A stretch of 23,856 bases of DNA from Calditrichota bacterium (lineage in GTDB: Bacteria; Calditrichota; Calditrichia; RBG-13-44-9; J075), in the NCBI GenBank assembly GCA_003695285.1, contig RFIL01000435.1:1-23856 (forward strand), read 5' to 3'. Position 1 is the first letter of the stretch. Each line of letters starts with the position of its first letter. This document shows, piece after piece, positions 15,706 to 22,941 of this stretch. The notes under the pieces were generated by a model, which saw only the letters and a list, made by a program, of their open reading frames with translations, had not been told where the DNA came from and did not search any database. Both the position numbers and the translations under genes were made by a program.

Positions 15706-16296
15706 ATGAAACGACTCGTTTTTATCAGCTTTACGCTTCTGGCTTTTACAGCCACGATGTTTGCAGGTGACATTGTGGGAAAGGTAAAAGTGCAGAGGGC
15801 CAAAAATAATGCTAATGTCGTTGTATATATTGATAAGATTGAAGGTAAAGTGTTTGAACCGCCCGAAAAACATGCCGTAATGGATCAGAAAAATCTTGTT
15901 TTTATACCCCATGTACTTCCGGTATTGGTTGGGACGACAGTTGATTTCTTAAACAGTGATGATGTGTTACATAATGTGTTCTCCCCGGATTGTCCGGATG
16001 GGAAATTCAATCTGGGTACCTGGGCAAAGGGAATTGTCAAAAGTTTTACGTTTAAAAAGCCGGGCGTATCCACCTTACTCTGTAATGTACACCCGGAAAT
16101 GGAGGCATTTGTGGTGGCGGTAAGAACCCCTTATTTCGCTGTTAGCGATGAAGAGGGTAATTATACCATCAAGGATGTACCTGCAGGGAAATATACGCTA
16201 ATGGTTTGGCATGAAAAACGAAAAGCAAAACCACAAGTTGTCGAGGTACCGGAAAAAGGTACGGTAACGGTGAATTTCGAACTGAAGAGAAAATAG
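15706..16296 (+). CDS. Periplasmic cupredoxin with C-terminal Ig-like (carboxypeptidase-regulatory-like) domain
   Basis: 196 aa. Signal peptide MKRLVFISFTLLAFTATMFAG. The cupredoxin core at about 62-140 has the four type-1 copper ligands: His89 in DDVLHNVFSP, and Cys126, His129 and Met132 in LLCNVHPEMEAFV, with the preceding FTFKKPGVSTLLC strand typical of plastocyanin-like proteins. The C-terminal part, FAVSDEEGNYTIKDVPAGKYTLMVWHE and onward, resembles a carboxypeptidase-regulatory-like beta sandwich, a combination seen in some annotated cupredoxin or methylamine-utilisation-type proteins. The frame is open from 15613 across the intergenic hairpins, but AGGAGG about 9 nt before the ATG at 15706 fixes the start at the signal peptide. 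A one-electron periplasmic carrier between the outer-membrane cytochrome and the inner-membrane complex is the contextual inference. Confidence 0.85.
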   Translation: MKRLVFISFTLLAFTATMFAGDIVGKVKVQRAKNNANVVVYIDKIEGKVFEPPEKHAVMDQKNLVFIPHVLPVLVGTTVDFLNSDDVLHNVFSPDCPDGKFNLGTWAKGIVKSFTFKKPGVSTLLCNVHPEMEAFVVAVRTPYFAVSDEEGNYTIKDVPAGKYTLMVWHEKRKAKPQVVEVPEKGTVTVNFELKRK

Positions 16297-16306
16297 CATT
16301 ATCCTT

Positions 16307-16335
16307 TTGATAAAAATGTTGACTATCGCTCTTAT
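16307..16335 (+). promoter_or_regulatory. Weak promoter candidate before the pentaheme gene
   Basis: TTGATA (16307-16312), 17 nt, TCTTAT (16330-16335) in the 115-bp gap between the cupredoxin and the pentaheme cytochrome. The -35 is five of six and the -10 four of six. No terminator is visible after the cupredoxin, so read-through from upstream is equally possible. Confidence 0.2.
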
Positions 16336-16411
16336 GGGGAAGCACTTGGTTTGAGAAATATCGAATGACACTCTTTCAGTGTTCAGAAAAAAGGAATCAG
16401 GCAGGCTTCAG

Positions 16412-16930
16412 ATGAAATTGACAAAATCAAAATCTTGGATCATTCTCTTTATCGGTTTGCTCCTGATAGTTGTTAGTGTTACCGTGATAGCGAGAAACGA
16501 TGAAGTCAAGCAGCCGATCGCATTCAACCATAAAAAACATGTCGATAACAATGTCCCCTGTAACTTCTGCCATCGGCTCTACGAAACAACACGAGCAGCC
16601 GGAATCCCCTCTGTAAAAGTTTGCATCACCTGTCATGAAGATGTGCTCTATGTGACTCCGGAGAAGGCCAAAATTCAAACATATTATCGGGAGGGAAAGG
16701 ACATCCCCTGGAGAAGAATTTATCAGGCGCCGGATCATGTCTTTTTCTCCCATCGCCTTCATATCCAGAAGGGACAGGTGGAATGCAAACAATGCCATGG
16801 AGAGGTGAAAACGCGGATTACGCCTTTTACGCAACAGACTGTCCCATTAAAAATGAAGTACTGTATTTCATGCCATGAAGGAGTGGAATCCATCGACAAT
16901 CCCTATGAATGTATACGGTGTCATCATTAA
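16412..16930 (+). CDS. Membrane-anchored pentaheme cytochrome c (ActA/QrcA-like)
   Basis: 172 aa. A single N-terminal hydrophobic helix (about 9-26, WIILFIGLLLIVVSVTVIA) without a clear cleavage site acts as signal anchor. Five CXXCH sites follow at 50-54, 71-75, 125-129, 151-155 and 167-171. FNHKKH (39-43) and FFSHRLH (111-117) supply distal-ligand histidines as in cytochrome c3/c7-like folds, implying bis-His low-potential haems. A pentaheme c-type cytochrome with an N-terminal anchor, placed just before a MopB-family gene, matches ActA of alternative complex III; QrcA is the related multiheme subunit. A GTG at 16379 would add 11 residues but has no ribosome-binding site; the ATG at 16412 has only a weak AGG. 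Haem count is direct, subunit role from context. Confidence 0.85.
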   Translation: MKLTKSKSWIILFIGLLLIVVSVTVIARNDEVKQPIAFNHKKHVDNNVPCNFCHRLYETTRAAGIPSVKVCITCHEDVLYVTPEKAKIQTYYREGKDIPWRRIYQAPDHVFFSHRLHIQKGQVECKQCHGEVKTRITPFTQQTVPLKMKYCISCHEGVESIDNPYECIRCHH

Positions 16931-16947
16931 AACACAGGAGAGTTGCA

Positions 16948-19413
16948 GTGGGAATTAATCGTCGAGATTTTTTGAAACAAGGGGCATTTCTCCTGGCTGC
17001 TGCAAGTCAGGCAGGTTGGATTAGTAAAGCGGTAACCGCTCAAGATGAGCCAATGATAGAGGCTTATCCTGGTGCGGGGATAGAAACCTGGAAATGCAGT
17101 GTCTGTCGTTTATGCCCGGGGGGGTGCGGTATCAAAGTGCGGCTTGTAGATGGTCGTCCGGTAAAAATTGAAGGAAATCCCCTCTCACCGGTCAATCGGG
17201 GTGGATTATGTCCGGCCGGCCATGCCGGATTACAGGTCTTGTTCAATTCGGATCGAATCTCTACTCCGCTTAAACGTGTGGGTGAGAGGGGGGAAAACCG
17301 CTGGGAAGCTATCTCCTGGGAAGAAGCATTGCAATTGTTTTATGACTATCTACTAAAACTCCGAAATGAAAAAACCCCTCATCATTTACTTGTTCTGGAT
17401 GGTGAGTCTCGAGGATTGCAGAAGAGGTTGCTGGAAAGATTTCTTGAGGCTTATGGAACACCGAATTATTTCAATCTTTCATCTCAAGAACCCTCAAGTT
17501 TACCCTTCCTGCTGATGCACGGGAGGAAGAACACTCCTGGTTATGATTTTCAGAACACTCGATTTATCCTTAGCTTCGGAAACGATTTTTTAGATAGTGA
17601 GGGACCTCCCTCCCGAATGGCCTATCTTTTTGGAGAATTGCGACAGAATCCCGGCCGCAATCGAGTTAAAATTGTTCAGATAGATCCCCGATTATCCACG
17701 ACTGCAGTCAAAGCTGATCGCTGGATTCCACTCAATCCGGGAACGTATGGGGCTCTTGCGCTGGGAGTTGCTCACATCATGGTGGTGGAAGGATTATATA
17801 ATAAGACGTTTGTGGAGAACCACACCTTTGGTTTTGAAGACTGGGTGGATAATAAGGGCAATTCTCACATTGGGTTTAAAACTTTATTGCTAAAAGAATA
17901 TTATCCCGAAAAGGTCTCCGGAATTACCGGTGTTCCCATAGATGATATTATCCGAGTTGCCCGCAGTTTTGCTGAAAATCAACCTGGAATTGCAATTTGG
18001 GGAAGAGGGGTTACCAATCATAGTAATGCCCTGTTCTCTCAAATGGCGATTCATGCCCTCAATGCGTTGGTTGGGTCTATCAATAGCCCGGGCGGGATTT
18101 TAGAAGCTCCGCCGGAACCACCCACAGGTTTGCCTCCTCTGGTTCAGGATAAACTGGCTCAATGGGGTAGCGCGCAATCTCCGGTTTTCCAATATCGGGG
18201 AGCAAAACTTCCTGCCACCATGGAGAGTCTCGCCTATTTACTGGATAATATCCAATCCGGTGAACCATATCCAATAGAGGTGGCGTTGCTTATCCATACC
18301 AATCCTTTATTCGAACTTCCTGAAAAAGAACGCTTTCAGAAGGCATTAGAGAAGATCCCTTTTGTAGTGAGTTTTTCCTCCGAAATGGATGAAAGCTCCA
18401 TCTGGGCTGACCTTATATTACCTGATCACACCTACCTGGAGAAATGGGATCTGGACTATGAAGTGCCTCAATTGCCTTTCACTCAGGTCACCATTTCACA
18501 ACCAATTATTCAGCCTCGATTCAATACTCGTCATATTGGAGATGTGATACTTTCCTGCGCCAGATTATTGGGTGGATCAGTTCAGAAGTCCCTGCCGGAA
18601 ACAGATTATAGGGGTCTTGTGCAAAAAGAAGCCGAAGCACTATTTCGTTCCCACCGGGGATTTATTACCTCCGGACAGTTTGAAGATTTTTTCCAGAGTT
18701 TTCTATCCCGCAGGGGATTTAAATATCAGGAATTTGCCACTTTTGAGGAATTTTGGGAAGCGCTTCTAAAAGAGGGGAGCTGGTTGGAAATACCCCAGCC
18801 GGTGAGCGACCTCTTTCCGAGATTATCCACACCTTCCGGAAAATTTGAATTTTTCTCTCAAACGTTTTATCATCAATATAAGGCTTTGCCTCATCATGTT
18901 CAGAATGTGCTGAAATCGGACTCTCCTCTTTCAATGGCCCTCAGCAAGGGGGATCAAGCATTTCTCCCCCATTTTGAGGAACCCAATGTCAACGGTGACT
19001 CCATTGAATATCCTTATTTTTTGTATCCTTTTAGCATTTTAACTCTTTTTGATGGAAAAATGGCCAATCGCCCGCTGTTAATGGAAATGGTTGGGTTTCG
19101 CAGAAATGTACAATGGGATTCCTGGGCCGAAATCAATCCAGAAACTGCACGTGAATTAAATATCCGTCATGGTGATTGGATCTGGATTGAATCCCCCCGG
19201 GGAAGGGTGAAAGTTCGAGCGCATCTATATCCGGGTGCTATGCCGGGAATGGTATATTTGCCTCTGGGACTCGGTCATACTGCTTCAGGAAAATATGCCT
19301 CCCAAAAAGGAGTTAATCCCAATGACATTCTTGTCTTTGATTATGATCCTCTCGGCGGAAGCATTGCCCGGAATTCGACAAGAGTAAAAATTTACAAAGC
19401 ATCGGTTGCATAA
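16948..19413 (+). CDS. Tat-exported MopB-family (molybdopterin oxidoreductase-like) subunit, ActB1/QrcB-like
   Basis: 821 aa. The twin-arginine leader NRRDFLKQGAFLLAAAS comes first. A cysteine cluster follows at C50, C53, C56, C60 and C88 (WKCSVCRLCPGGCG ... GGLCPAGHAGLQ), the usual N-terminal [4Fe-4S] site plus one extra Cys. The body is a standard MopB fold: ISWEEAL, FNTRHIGDVILSCARLLGG, and the C-terminal dinucleotide-binding domain with MLVEMV-like, WAEINPETARELNIRHGDWIWIESPRG and MVYLPLGLGH segments. The GTG at 16948 is chosen because AGGAG lies 7 nt upstream and the Tat leader begins at once; the ATG at 16909 overlaps the previous gene. I see no Cys at the expected Mo-ligand region (about 175-200, SSQEPSSLPFLLMHGR), so the protein may not bind active Mo, as in Act and Qrc. 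A Mo-dependent sulfur or arsenic reductase is the alternative. Confidence 0.85.
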   Translation: MGINRRDFLKQGAFLLAAASQAGWISKAVTAQDEPMIEAYPGAGIETWKCSVCRLCPGGCGIKVRLVDGRPVKIEGNPLSPVNRGGLCPAGHAGLQVLFNSDRISTPLKRVGERGENRWEAISWEEALQLFYDYLLKLRNEKTPHHLLVLDGESRGLQKRLLERFLEAYGTPNYFNLSSQEPSSLPFLLMHGRKNTPGYDFQNTRFILSFGNDFLDSEGPPSRMAYLFGELRQNPGRNRVKIVQIDPRLSTTAVKADRWIPLNPGTYGALALGVAHIMVVEGLYNKTFVENHTFGFEDWVDNKGNSHIGFKTLLLKEYYPEKVSGITGVPIDDIIRVARSFAENQPGIAIWGRGVTNHSNALFSQMAIHALNALVGSINSPGGILEAPPEPPTGLPPLVQDKLAQWGSAQSPVFQYRGAKLPATMESLAYLLDNIQSGEPYPIEVALLIHTNPLFELPEKERFQKALEKIPFVVSFSSEMDESSIWADLILPDHTYLEKWDLDYEVPQLPFTQVTISQPIIQPRFNTRHIGDVILSCARLLGGSVQKSLPETDYRGLVQKEAEALFRSHRGFITSGQFEDFFQSFLSRRGFKYQEFATFEEFWEALLKEGSWLEIPQPVSDLFPRLSTPSGKFEFFSQTFYHQYKALPHHVQNVLKSDSPLSMALSKGDQAFLPHFEEPNVNGDSIEYPYFLYPFSILTLFDGKMANRPLLMEMVGFRRNVQWDSWAEINPETARELNIRHGDWIWIESPRGRVKVRAHLYPGAMPGMVYLPLGLGHTASGKYASQKGVNPNDILVFDYDPLGGSIARNSTRVKIYKASVA

Positions 19414-19439
19414 CAAATTCAGGAAAGGATAAAGGTCTT

Positions 19440-20132
19440 ATGCCAAGATGGGGAATGGTCATTGATTTGGATAAATGCACAGGTTGTGGAGCCTGTGTGG
19501 CTGCCTGCAAACAAGAGAACAATGTTGCATATAACACTCCGGAAGAAGCTGAACGAGGGAGAACGCTTTCCTGGATAAACATTATGACTGAAGTGGAGGG
19601 AGAATACCCTCATCTCCGCGTACGATATCTGCCTCTTCCATGCATGCATTGTGATAATCCTCCTTGTATCAAAGTGTGCCCGGTACGTGCCACTTATAAG
19701 GCGGATAATGGCATTGTGGCTCAGATTTATCCTCGCTGTATCGGTTGCCGTTATTGTATGGCCGCCTGTCCATACACAGTGAAGGACTTTAACTGGTTTG
19801 AACCGCAATGGGATCCGGAAATCAAAAAAACCACCAATCCTGATGTATCGTTACGACCGAAAGGGGTGGTGGAGAAGTGTACGTTTTGTCATCATCGATT
19901 AATTAAAGCACGGGAACAAGCGGCTCTGGAAGGTAGAGAAATGCTGGAAGAAGAATATCAGCCGGCGTGTGTGGAAACCTGTCCGGCAAATGCTATGTTT
20001 TTTGGAGACCTGGATGATCCCAATAGTATTGTAGCGCGGTTATCGAGAAGTCCTCGTGCCTTTCGGCTTATGGAAGATCTGGGCACCGAACCAAAAGTTT
20101 ACTACTTGTCTGAAGGTGAAAAGATAATTTGA
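19440..20132 (+). CDS. Four-cluster ferredoxin subunit (ActB2/QrcC/NrfC-like)
   Basis: 230 aa, no leader of its own, so probably exported with its Tat partner. All sixteen cluster cysteines are present: C13, C16, C19, C23; C68, C71, C76, C80; C100, C103, C106, C110; and C147, C150, C177, C181. That predicts four [4Fe-4S] clusters passing electrons between the MopB-like and cytochrome subunits and the membrane quinone site. Characterised Act and Qrc complexes contain one [3Fe-4S], usually from a missing Cys; none is missing here. The ATG has AAAGG about 5 nt upstream, 26 nt after the previous stop. The next gene's ribosome-binding site overlaps this stop. Fe-S function is clear; the exact complex type is inferred. 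Confidence 0.92.
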   Translation: MPRWGMVIDLDKCTGCGACVAACKQENNVAYNTPEEAERGRTLSWINIMTEVEGEYPHLRVRYLPLPCMHCDNPPCIKVCPVRATYKADNGIVAQIYPRCIGCRYCMAACPYTVKDFNWFEPQWDPEIKKTTNPDVSLRPKGVVEKCTFCHHRLIKAREQAALEGREMLEEEYQPACVETCPANAMFFGDLDDPNSIVARLSRSPRAFRLMEDLGTEPKVYYLSEGEKII

Positions 20133-20143
20133 GGGTTGAAAGA

Positions 20144-21469
20144 ATGGGTTACGATCCTGATGAAATTTTGTATAAACCGATTGAAAAACCATCTCCAGTG
20201 TTCTGGTATACCGTGGCAGGTTTATTAGTGATCATTGGATGGGCATTGTTCATGTATGTGCGTCAGCTTTATTTAGGGCTGGGAGTCACCGGTATGAATC
20301 AACCGGTCTCCTGGGGATTTTACATTGTCAACTTTGTGTTTTTTATTGGTATCAGCCATGCCGGAACACTGATCTCTGCCATCCTTAGACTTTCCAAAGC
20401 GGAATGGCGAAGACCAATCACTCGCATGGCAGAAGTGATAACAGCAATCGTGCTAGCAATTGGGGGGTTGCATCCCATTATTGATCTGGGAAGGCCGGAT
20501 CGTTTACTGAATATATTTCGAACGGGTAGATTACAATCCCCATTGCTTTGGGACGTTACCAGCATTACCGCCTATTTCACAGCCAGTACGGTTTATCTTT
20601 ATATTCCTCTTATTCCGGATATTGCTATCCTCCGAGATCGGGGTGCCAAACCTCAATGGTTGTATAAATTCTTAAGTTGGGGATATCAGGGAACAGAGAG
20701 ACAGAAACATGTTCTGGAGCGGGCAATGAATATCCTGATGGTAATGGTGATCCCCATTGCAGTCTCAGTGCACACGGTAATATCGTATATCTTTTCAATG
20801 ACATTACAACCTGGATGGCATAGCACCATCTTCGGTCCCTACTTTGTGGTGGGTGCTATTTTTTCGGGTATTGCAGCGCTCTTAATTGTGATGATTGCCT
20901 TCCGGAAAGTGTTCCATTTTGAAGCATATCTAAAAGAAGTCCATTTTCGATATCTGGGGAATTTGTTGCTAATTATGTCACTCCTGTGGTTCTACTTTAC
21001 TTTCTCCGAATATCTGACCGGTTATTTTGGTCATGAACCGTTTGAGATGAGGGTTTTCTTCTACAAATTTAGTGGAAAATATGCCCCATATTACTGGGGG
21101 ATGGTGATGTGCAATTTTGTGATACCGGTGCTTATCCTGAGTTTTAAAAAGACAAAAAGAATCCCTGGTATCCTGATAGCAGCCATCGCGGTCACGATTG
21201 GCATGTGGTTAGAACGATTAATTATTGTCGTTCCATCTCTTGCCAATACCCGGTTGCCTTACCCAACCGGCATCTATGTTCCCTCCCTTGTAGAGTGGAG
21301 TTTGTTGATAGGAGCAGTTAGTGTTTTTGTTCTGGGCTTTGTCCTTTTTTCTCGCTTTTTCCCTCTGATATCCGTGTGGGAAATAAAGGAAGGAAGGGAA
21401 ACCAGTGTTAAAGAGGTCAGTGAACGGCTGGAAAGTTATCTGCCCGACACTGAAAGTGTGAGATATTAG
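20144..21469 (+). CDS. NrfD/ActC-like ten-helix quinone-interacting membrane subunit
   Basis: 441 aa with about ten hydrophobic helices (roughly 20-40, 56-82, 95-115, 137-160, 195-220, 230-252, 270-292, 318-336, 340-362, 385-405). Hallmarks of the ActC/QrcD branch are IGISHAGTLISAILRL (68-83), HPIIDLGRPDR (110-120), HTVISYIFSM ... LQPGWHSTIFGPYFVVGAIFSG (210-242) and ERLIIVVPSL (357-366). The length and ten helices also favour ActC/QrcD over eight-helix PsrC/NrfD. The family binds menaquinone or ubiquinone and may couple its redox to proton translocation. A TTG at 20129 would overlap the previous gene; the ATG at 20144 is preferred because GAGGG lies 8 nt upstream. The C-terminal tail (410-441) is cytoplasm-like and charged. 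Confidence 0.92.
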   Translation: MGYDPDEILYKPIEKPSPVFWYTVAGLLVIIGWALFMYVRQLYLGLGVTGMNQPVSWGFYIVNFVFFIGISHAGTLISAILRLSKAEWRRPITRMAEVITAIVLAIGGLHPIIDLGRPDRLLNIFRTGRLQSPLLWDVTSITAYFTASTVYLYIPLIPDIAILRDRGAKPQWLYKFLSWGYQGTERQKHVLERAMNILMVMVIPIAVSVHTVISYIFSMTLQPGWHSTIFGPYFVVGAIFSGIAALLIVMIAFRKVFHFEAYLKEVHFRYLGNLLLIMSLLWFYFTFSEYLTGYFGHEPFEMRVFFYKFSGKYAPYYWGMVMCNFVIPVLILSFKKTKRIPGILIAAIAVTIGMWLERLIIVVPSLANTRLPYPTGIYVPSLVEWSLLIGAVSVFVLGFVLFSRFFPLISVWEIKEGRETSVKEVSERLESYLPDTESVRY

Positions 21470-21494
21470 AGACAATCAAAACTTCAGGAAAGCC

Positions 21495-21728
21495 ATGAAT
21501 AGCAAACTTTTATTTACATTGCAGGTAATCTCCCTTGTGTTAATCTGGGTTTTATTTACGGGTATTGCTATTTGGATTGGTAATTTATTGTTTCTCTCAC
21601 ATCGTTTGCACGATGCCCCATCAGCAACAATTGGTATTAGTATAGTTGCTGTTCCCATATTCTTTACCCTGGCAAGTGTGTTAACTTATGTATTCTGGGG
21701 ATTACAGAAAGATCGGAAAGAGGAGTAA
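21495..21728 (+). CDS. Small two-TM membrane protein of the redox cluster
   Basis: 77 aa with two hydrophobic helices, about 8-33 and 45-69, joined by a short HRLHDAP loop and closed by a charged KDRKEE tail. I do not recognise a family. It is translated in the same direction between the NrfD-like gene (25 bp upstream) and the tetraheme cytochrome (4 bp downstream), and AGGAAA stands a few bases before the ATG. Tight packing suggests a genuine gene and possibly an accessory subunit of the membrane complex. It is too short to be ActF, ActD or a second NrfD-like subunit. Confidence 0.75.
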   Translation: MNSKLLFTLQVISLVLIWVLFTGIAIWIGNLLFLSHRLHDAPSATIGISIVAVPIFFTLASVLTYVFWGLQKDRKEE

Positions 21729-21732
21729 GGAA

Positions 21733-22941
21733 ATGTTCAACATCCGGAGCAAGCCGATAAAATACCTGATATTATTCATACTGTTGTCACCTTTAGTAAA
21801 GTTGATGGCACAGGAAATTCAGTTACCCAGTCAGCCGTTGGAAGGGCAAAAATTGTTTCTATCTAAAGGCTGTGTTAAGTGTCATTCAATTTTTGGAGAA
21901 GGGGGCAAAGTTGGGGCAGATTTGGGTCGTACCCAGGCCAACAAAAATACGATGGATATCGTGGCTGCAATGTGGAATCATTCCTGGGAGATGAATCGCG
22001 CAATGTTGCGGGGGCAGGATGTACCACAACTATCGCCTCAAGAAATGGGAAGCATCCTCTCCTTCCTGTATTACCTGAAATATTTTGATGAACCGGGATC
22101 TCCCTCCGAAGGAAAGAAAGTGTTTTCAGAAAAGGGATGTATTGAATGCCATCAGGTTGGAGGAATAGGTGGGAAAAGCGGGCCGGCTCTGGACACACTC
22201 TCCATCTACGCCTCTCCGGTATTCCTGGCTCAAAAAATGTGGAACCACGGACGACGAATGGTTCGCAAAATTAAACAAAAAGGCCTGAAAGTTCCTCGTT
22301 TTAAGGATAACGAAATGGCCGACCTTCTGGCTTATTTACAGAGTGTGAGTCCGGTAAAACCATCCCTGCCACGTTATTCATTTCCAGGGAGTCCACAGAG
22401 GGGCGAGCGCATCATCAAGGAAAAGGGATGTTTAAAATGTCATCGGGTCAATGGGACTGGGGGGAAAATTGGCCCCAATTTGAGTGAAAAAAGGTTTCAT
22501 GAAGGGGTGACTAAGATTGCCGGAAGAATGTGGAATCATGCTCCAAAGATGTGGAAGAAGATGGAGGAACTGGGTATCCAACCTCCCCGGTTTCAAGGAA
22601 ATGAAATGGCGGATGTTATTGCTTATCTCTATTTTCTGGGATTCAAAAGTATACCGGGAGAGCTGGCTCAGGGCGAAAAATTATTTCATGAAAAGGGCTG
22701 TATTCAATGTCATGCCATCGATGGAGAAACCGATTCCAAAAAAGTGGGCCCAAATCTGGCCAGAACAAAAGGGTTAAATGATATAATCTCCATTTCCGCC
22801 GCTATGTGGAATCATAATATCAAAATGCGGGAAGAAATGAAAAAACAGAATATTCCATTTCCGCGATTCAGTGGAGAAGATCTCTCAAATCTATTACGCT
22901 ATATTCGATCCTTACGGGAGCAGGAGAATGGTGATGAATAG
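21733..22941 (+). CDS. Tetraheme cytochrome c made of four tandem monoheme units
   Basis: 402 aa. Signal peptide about 1-26 (ILFILLSPLVKLMAQ). Then four similar units of about 90 residues, each with G(E/K)K(L/V)F..KGC..CH, GG..GP/GADL, an MWNH..(K/R/E)M motif and a P.F...EMAD/L.AYL helix. CXXCH lies at 47-51, 136-140, 233-237 and 323-327, and MWNH starts 33, 33, 33 and 35 residues after each haem Cys. Class I cytochrome c domains with Met ligands are likely. It occupies the place of ActE (a monoheme protein) in Act clusters. The frame is open from 21688, but TAAGGA just before the ATG at 21733 and the leader support this start. It overlaps the next gene by 8 nt. Confidence 0.88.
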   Translation: MFNIRSKPIKYLILFILLSPLVKLMAQEIQLPSQPLEGQKLFLSKGCVKCHSIFGEGGKVGADLGRTQANKNTMDIVAAMWNHSWEMNRAMLRGQDVPQLSPQEMGSILSFLYYLKYFDEPGSPSEGKKVFSEKGCIECHQVGGIGGKSGPALDTLSIYASPVFLAQKMWNHGRRMVRKIKQKGLKVPRFKDNEMADLLAYLQSVSPVKPSLPRYSFPGSPQRGERIIKEKGCLKCHRVNGTGGKIGPNLSEKRFHEGVTKIAGRMWNHAPKMWKKMEELGIQPPRFQGNEMADVIAYLYFLGFKSIPGELAQGEKLFHEKGCIQCHAIDGETDSKKVGPNLARTKGLNDIISISAAMWNHNIKMREEMKKQNIPFPRFSGEDLSNLLRYIRSLREQENGDE

